Source: Solwaraspora sp. WMMD1047 | GTDB lineage: Bacteria; Actinomycetota; Actinomycetes; Mycobacteriales; Micromonosporaceae | DNA length: 64,000 nucleotides | Direction: 5' to 3' | Assembly (NCBI RefSeq): GCF_029626155.1 | Contig: NZ_JARUBL010000001.1 | Coordinates: 3,514,501 to 3,578,500, forward strand | Shown: one piece after another, positions 61,501 to 64,000 of the stretch | How positions within the stretch are numbered: position 1 is the first letter of the stretch | Layout of the letters: every line of letters begins with the position of its first letter | The notes under the pieces: generated by a model | Databases searched by the model: none | Seen by the model: the letters and a program-made list of their open reading frames with translations, nothing else | What the model was told of the DNA's origin: nothing | Made by a program: the position numbers and the translations under genes

Positions 61501-61727
61501 TCCTGTCCGGACAGGTGCCCGCCGCGGCGAGGGCGATCCGGCAGCGCGCACCGCTGATCGTCGACGCGGTGAACAACCGCGCCTTCGACTGCGGCACCCC
61601 GGACGGGGTGCCCACCCCCGGTCTGCTGACCGGCCTGGCCGGTATCGGCTATGGACTGCTGCGGCTGGGCTTCGCCCACCAGGTGCCGTCGGCCCTGCTG
61701 CTGCAGCCCGGCGGCAAACCCAGATGA
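58566..61727 (+). CDS. lanM: Class II lanthipeptide synthetase (LanM-like), degenerate cyclase
   Basis: A 1,053-residue LanM. The N-terminal DUF4135 kinase-like dehydratase half is intact: VVYKPRSLAGQVRFHGLVRW, ATDIHHGNLLAHGD and ITDAETIFQPDL hold the phosphorylating Lys, His/Asn and Asp/Glu. The C-terminal LanC-like half is complete in length (SSG..-GCGGYHGLGGIAYALS, PGLLTGLAGIGYGLLRLGFA), but the catalytic sites are altered: GFADG instead of GFAHG (Asp878), GWSRG instead of W-C-H-G (Ser926, Arg927) and SLDRG instead of SLCHG (Asp967, Arg968). It probably still dehydrates Ser/Thr but should not bind zinc. Start is a leaderless GTG. Confidence 0.9.
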   Translation: MELEPTAAAAEPTRLATGWWARGTALHERIAGVGSDGPVVPPGGDHVRERLDRWRSVHPTGNGTEPLAGWLDGGIDEVTLAGLLAEAPDRLAARLPYPDWAELAECAVRRSVDLPMPPDVPASWDAAFALPVRPFVAVARERMLAGLPARLTPAEADLGALGLRFATQLSADLVRLAAPTLVGELNDWRRSGRLTGADAQHRFADFVRQVASPAGLAGLCQRYPVLARLLAQTCRRAVRAHLELLDRYATDRPQIVADLLGGVDPGPALGVETGRGDPHQGGRTVAFLLFAADRRVVYKPRSLAGQVRFHGLVRWLDRLEPGLDLPTVATVPRSGYGWMEFVLATPLTDADGAERFYRRQGALLALLHAVRATDIHHGNLLAHGDQPVITDAETIFQPDLTPPTPPGAVPDDPAAQALAGSVRRTGLLPDMVAAEHGVVDISGLGGDSRWAAPVSAASWADAGTDRMRLTYRPAPFAGGANRPRLDGRPVEPADFRAALVDGFRRGYDAIHRRRSEFTDLVEAAADDSVRVVVRPTQRYATLLTDARRPEVLRDGLDRDLLLARLWADAAGHPVRRRVTGHEIRDLWAGDVPYFSARAGQTELLASDGSPLPDLLPVTGIGAVRAGLAAMSGPDRLDQEWLLAATLASRRPATGTSGPARRQVRPAGSGADPSRLLAAACAIADQIVVRSMTNRDRINWLGLELVDGAQWLVLPMGAGFGSGYCGVALFLAQLAELTGVSRYGDAALGALRAVPPLLAGLARRPDLVAAIGCGGYHGLGGIAYALSRLAALLDDAGLRDQIEVAVELATVAATPPGPAGVAAGTAGCLAAMAAVHHESGSPAAARLAARCADRLADLADRTDGWCAPGPGPAPAGFADGTAGIGWALIRYAADGDPTGRHAQAGRSTLDRADLSGQFADVAGTGWSRGLAGVLAARTAGLGSDQDGRAVPRLGLLTGRPVLRDLSLDRGELGVTEALTLLSGQVPAAARAIRQRAPLIVDAVNNRAFDCGTPDGVPTPGLLTGLAGIGYGLLRLGFAHQVPSALLLQPGGKPR

Positions 61728-61776
61728 GCGGGTCCGACCCGTGGAAGTGAAGTCACCGATGCACGAGGAGGAACTC

Positions 61777-61989
61777 ATGTCCGACCAGGAGCTCACCGAG
61801 CGGAACGAGCAGCCCACCGAGCCGGCGTACCAGGTTCAGGACGACGGATCCCACCGGCGGACGCTCGTCGCGTTCGGGGTCGGCGTGGCCGCGCTGACCG
61901 GGTTGGCCGTCGCGGCCGTGATCGGCGGTGTGGACACCGGAAGCGCCGAGGCCTTTCCGATCAGCACCTGCTGCATCAACCCCAGCTAA
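61777..61989 (+). CDS. Candidate lanthipeptide precursor with hydrophobic leader
   Basis: A 70-residue peptide immediately after the synthetase. Leader: acidic/polar head (SDQELTERNEQPTEPAYQVQ), then a strongly hydrophobic stretch (TLVAFGVGVAALTGLAVAAV) and IGG, a double-Gly-like cleavage site. The C-terminus, AEAFPISTCCINPS, holds two Cys and three Ser/Thr. ATG 61777 has GGAGGA upstream; an ATG at 61759 would add six residues. The hydrophobic leader could be a membrane anchor or Sec-type signal ending at AEA, which is unusual for class II precursors. Substrate status for the LanM is inferred from position and Cys content. Confidence 0.7.
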   Translation: MSDQELTERNEQPTEPAYQVQDDGSHRRTLVAFGVGVAALTGLAVAAVIGGVDTGSAEAFPISTCCINPS

Positions 61990-62072
61990 CGGCGTCGGCC
62001 CCGGCCCGGCCCGGCCATGATGATCACGCCGCCATCGACTGACCGGCCATAAACTGTGTAGCGATCGGTTCA

Positions 62073-62078
62073 TAGACT
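62073..62078 (+). promoter_or_regulatory. Candidate -10 for the second LuxR-type gene
   Basis: TAGACT at 62073-62078 lies about 32 bases before the ATG at 62110 in an AT-richer stretch. A weak -35 (TAAACT 62050-62055) is 17 bases upstream. Confidence 0.35.
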
Positions 62079-62109
62079 CCCCGCTAATCCCGTCGGTACC
62101 GTCTGGGAC

Positions 62110-64000
62110 CATGCGGACCCGAGCTGTGGCGATGGTCGGCAGGGACCGCGAGGTGGAGACTCTCCGGCGGACGTTGAGCCGGGCCCGGGCCGGGCAGGGC
62201 GCGACGATATTTCTGGTTGGTGAAGCCGGGATCGGTCGATCCCGGCTCGCCGCCGTCGCGGCGCAGCTCGCGGCCACCGCCGAGATGACGCTGCTGCGGG
62301 GCCGTGGTAGCGCGATCGGACCGATGGTGCCGTTCCGGTCGCTCAGCGAGGCACTGCTGTCGTTGACCCGGGCCACCGACCTGGTTCCGGTCGACGAACT
62401 CGGCCCGTACCGGCCGATTCTGGGTCGGCTCATTCCGGAGTGGGGGGCACCGGCGGCCGACCCGGAGGCGGTCTCCCTGGTGGTGCTCGCGGAGGGGGTG
62501 CTGCGACTGACCGGACTGGCCGGTCGCGACAAGGGCTGTCTGTTGGTCCTGGACGACCTGCAGCACGCCGACGCCGAGACGCTCGCGGTGATCGAGTACC
62601 TGGTGGACAACGTGGCCAGCCAGCCGACCGCGCTGGTCGGTACCATCCGGGCCGAGAGCTGCCCGGCGTTGGACCTGGCCCAGGCCGCGGCACAGCGCGG
62701 CGACTGTCTGCTGATCGAACTGGACCGACTCGACGAGTCGGAGCTGCGTACGCTGGCCGGGTCCTGTCTGGGTGGTGGACCCGAGATCGTCCCCGACGAG
62801 GTGGCGGCACACCTGTGGGCCAACAGCGCCGGCAATCCGTTCCTGGCCGAAGAGCTGATCAGCGGCATGATCGACACCGGTCTGCTGATCCGCGTCGGGG
62901 ACCGCTGGCGGGTCACCGGCACGCTGCAGACAAATGTGCCGGCCGCGTTCGCCCGCCGGTTGGCCCAACGGCTGGACGGGCTGGACCCGCCGGAGCGGGA
63001 GCTGCTGGCGGTGGCGGCGGTGCTGGGTCGCCGGTTCCCGTTGACCGTGCTGCAGGCCGTCACCGGCCTGGACGACCGCCAACTGCTGCGCCACCTGCAC
63101 GGCGGCCTCGCCGCCGAACTGGTCGCTCCGGACGACCAGACCCCCGACTGGTACGCCTTCGGGCATCCGTTGACCGTGGAGGCGCTGCTCGGCCTGCTCA
63201 CCCCGGCGGAACGGTCCCGACTGGCGCTGGCCGCGGCCGACGCGGTGGCGACCGTCCATCCCGGACTGCCGGGCGAGTGGTGCCAGCTCGCCGCCCTGCT
63301 GCGGCTGGACGCCGGAGATCGGGGCGGTGCGGGCCGGCTGCTCGCCGAGGCCGGCGAGCGGGCGCTGCACGCCGGTGCCGCCGATTCCGCGGTCCGGTTG
63401 CTGGAACAGGCCCGTGACCTGGTCGCCGACGACGACACGACGCGGGCCGGGGTGCTGGAATCGCTGTTCTACGCGCTGGTCGAGGCGGGTCTGATCGAGC
63501 GTGCCCTCGCGTCGGTGGGCGCCCTGGACGCCCTCGGCGCCGGACTGGACCGGCGCCGGCGGGCCGCGCTGCACACGAGGCTGGCCTGGGCCGCGAACAT
63601 CGCCGGCCGGACGGCCGACGGGCTGGCCCAGATCGACATCGCCCGCCGGCTGCTCGGTCCGGACGCGCCGGCGCAGGAGTGCGCCCCGGTCGACGTGGTC
63701 GCCGCGCACCTCCTGCTCGACCTGCCCGGCCCGGAGCAGCTCGTCCGGGCCGAGCAGATGGCCCGTCGGGCCGCGACGGTCGCCGAGCGGGCGCCACTGC
63801 CGATCGTGGCCTGCCAGGCCTGGCAGCTGCTCGGCGCGTTGGCGCGTGGGCGGGACCCGGACGAGGCGACGGCCTGCCTGGAGCGGGCCCGGTCGATCGC
63901 GGTGGAACACCGGCTGCCGATCTGGGAGATCCACTCACTGGTCCGGCTCGGCAACGACGACGCGGTCCGCGACGGGGACCTGGACCGACTTGAGCAGGCC
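62110..64000 (+). CDS. LuxR-family (LAL-type) ATP-binding regulator, C-terminus beyond window
   Basis: A regulator of at least 630 residues that runs to the right edge; no HTH is seen yet. It opens MVGRDREVETLRRTL and has Walker A in IFLVGEAGIGRSRLAAVA, with Arg where most P-loops have Lys, and Walker B in GCLLVLDDLQHADAETLA, followed by an arginine-rich helical/TPR region (LRLDAGDRGGAGRLLAEAGE). The missing C-terminus presumably carries a LuxR HTH. It probably controls this biosynthetic locus. No clear SD lies before the ATG. Confidence 0.85.

Noticed and set aside
61651-61776. N-terminal extension of the 70-residue peptide
   Set aside because: It overlaps the LanM end in another frame and lacks a ribosome binding site; GGAGGA lies before ATG 61777.
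1-64000. tRNA, rRNA, CRISPR array, insertion sequence or phage genes
   Set aside because: No cloverleaf or rRNA-like stretch, no regular repeat-spacer unit, and no transposase, integrase or phage structural motif was seen on either strand.

Overview
The window is very GC-rich, actinobacterial chromosomal DNA with GTG/TTG starts and many starts without a leader. A complete conservon operon (cvnABCD), a CBM2-linker-GH43 secreted xylan-type hydrolase, DUF222/HNH and NYN/LOTUS proteins and dense secondary-metabolism genes fit a Micromonosporaceae-like actinomycete. The genus is inference. No rRNA, tRNA, CRISPR array or insertion sequence was seen.

Layout. 1-9.7 kb: general genes (MFS exporter cut by the left edge, ArsR regulator, DUF72, GNAT, PhzF, DUF1905, HNH, secreted S15-type peptidase, sulfurtransferase, universal stress protein). 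9.7-14.6 kb: class IV aminotransferase, then the cvnABCD signalling operon. 14.6-17.2 kb: tryptophanase plus an ABBA/DMATS-type aromatic prenyltransferase, a two-gene prenyl-indole locus. 17.7-21.0 kb: LacI regulator and a CBM2-GH43 enzyme with a LacI-type operator between them. 21.2-27.8 kb: DinB, SDR, lipid kinase, NYN-LOTUS, a TetR/oxidoreductase divergon with two operators, and an endonuclease/exonuclease/phosphatase protein. 27.9-35.3 kb: a protease island with an unknown protein, an ECF sigma factor, a Tat-exported subtilisin, a TPR-CHAT protease and a secreted protein with a caspase-like His/Cys pair.

36.1 to beyond 64 kb: a large hybrid biosynthetic locus. Leftward from 48.7 kb, twelve tightly packed genes (mostly 4-bp overlaps) encode an MFS exporter, acyl-AMP ligase, aldehyde-dehydrogenase-like protein, ThDP enzyme, KASIII, ACP, GNAT, ketoreductase, two discrete acyltransferases, a truncated KS/chain-length-factor-like protein and a KS: a type II FAS/PKS-like acyl assembly line. 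Rightward from the same intergenic region run two near-identical 12- and 11-residue ORFs, each behind a 10-nt perfect ribosome binding site, then a prolyl-oligopeptidase, a 55-residue peptide, a B12-type radical SAM RiPP maturase, a DUF5825 protein and a P450. A LuxR-type regulator, a class II lanthipeptide synthetase, a 70-residue peptide ending in STCCINPS and a second LuxR-type regulator follow.

The most interesting reading is that this locus makes an acylated, ribosomally derived peptide. The GNAT beside the ACP is the obvious candidate to join acyl chain and peptide, as in known GNAT-dependent lipopeptide RiPPs. Three features look unusual: the tiny twin ORFs as minimal precursors, the lanthipeptide synthetase whose cyclase half has lost every zinc/catalytic residue (His, Cys, Cys, His replaced by Asp, Ser, Asp, Arg), and a pair of inverted 20-bp motifs in the divergent promoter region that could co-regulate both arms.
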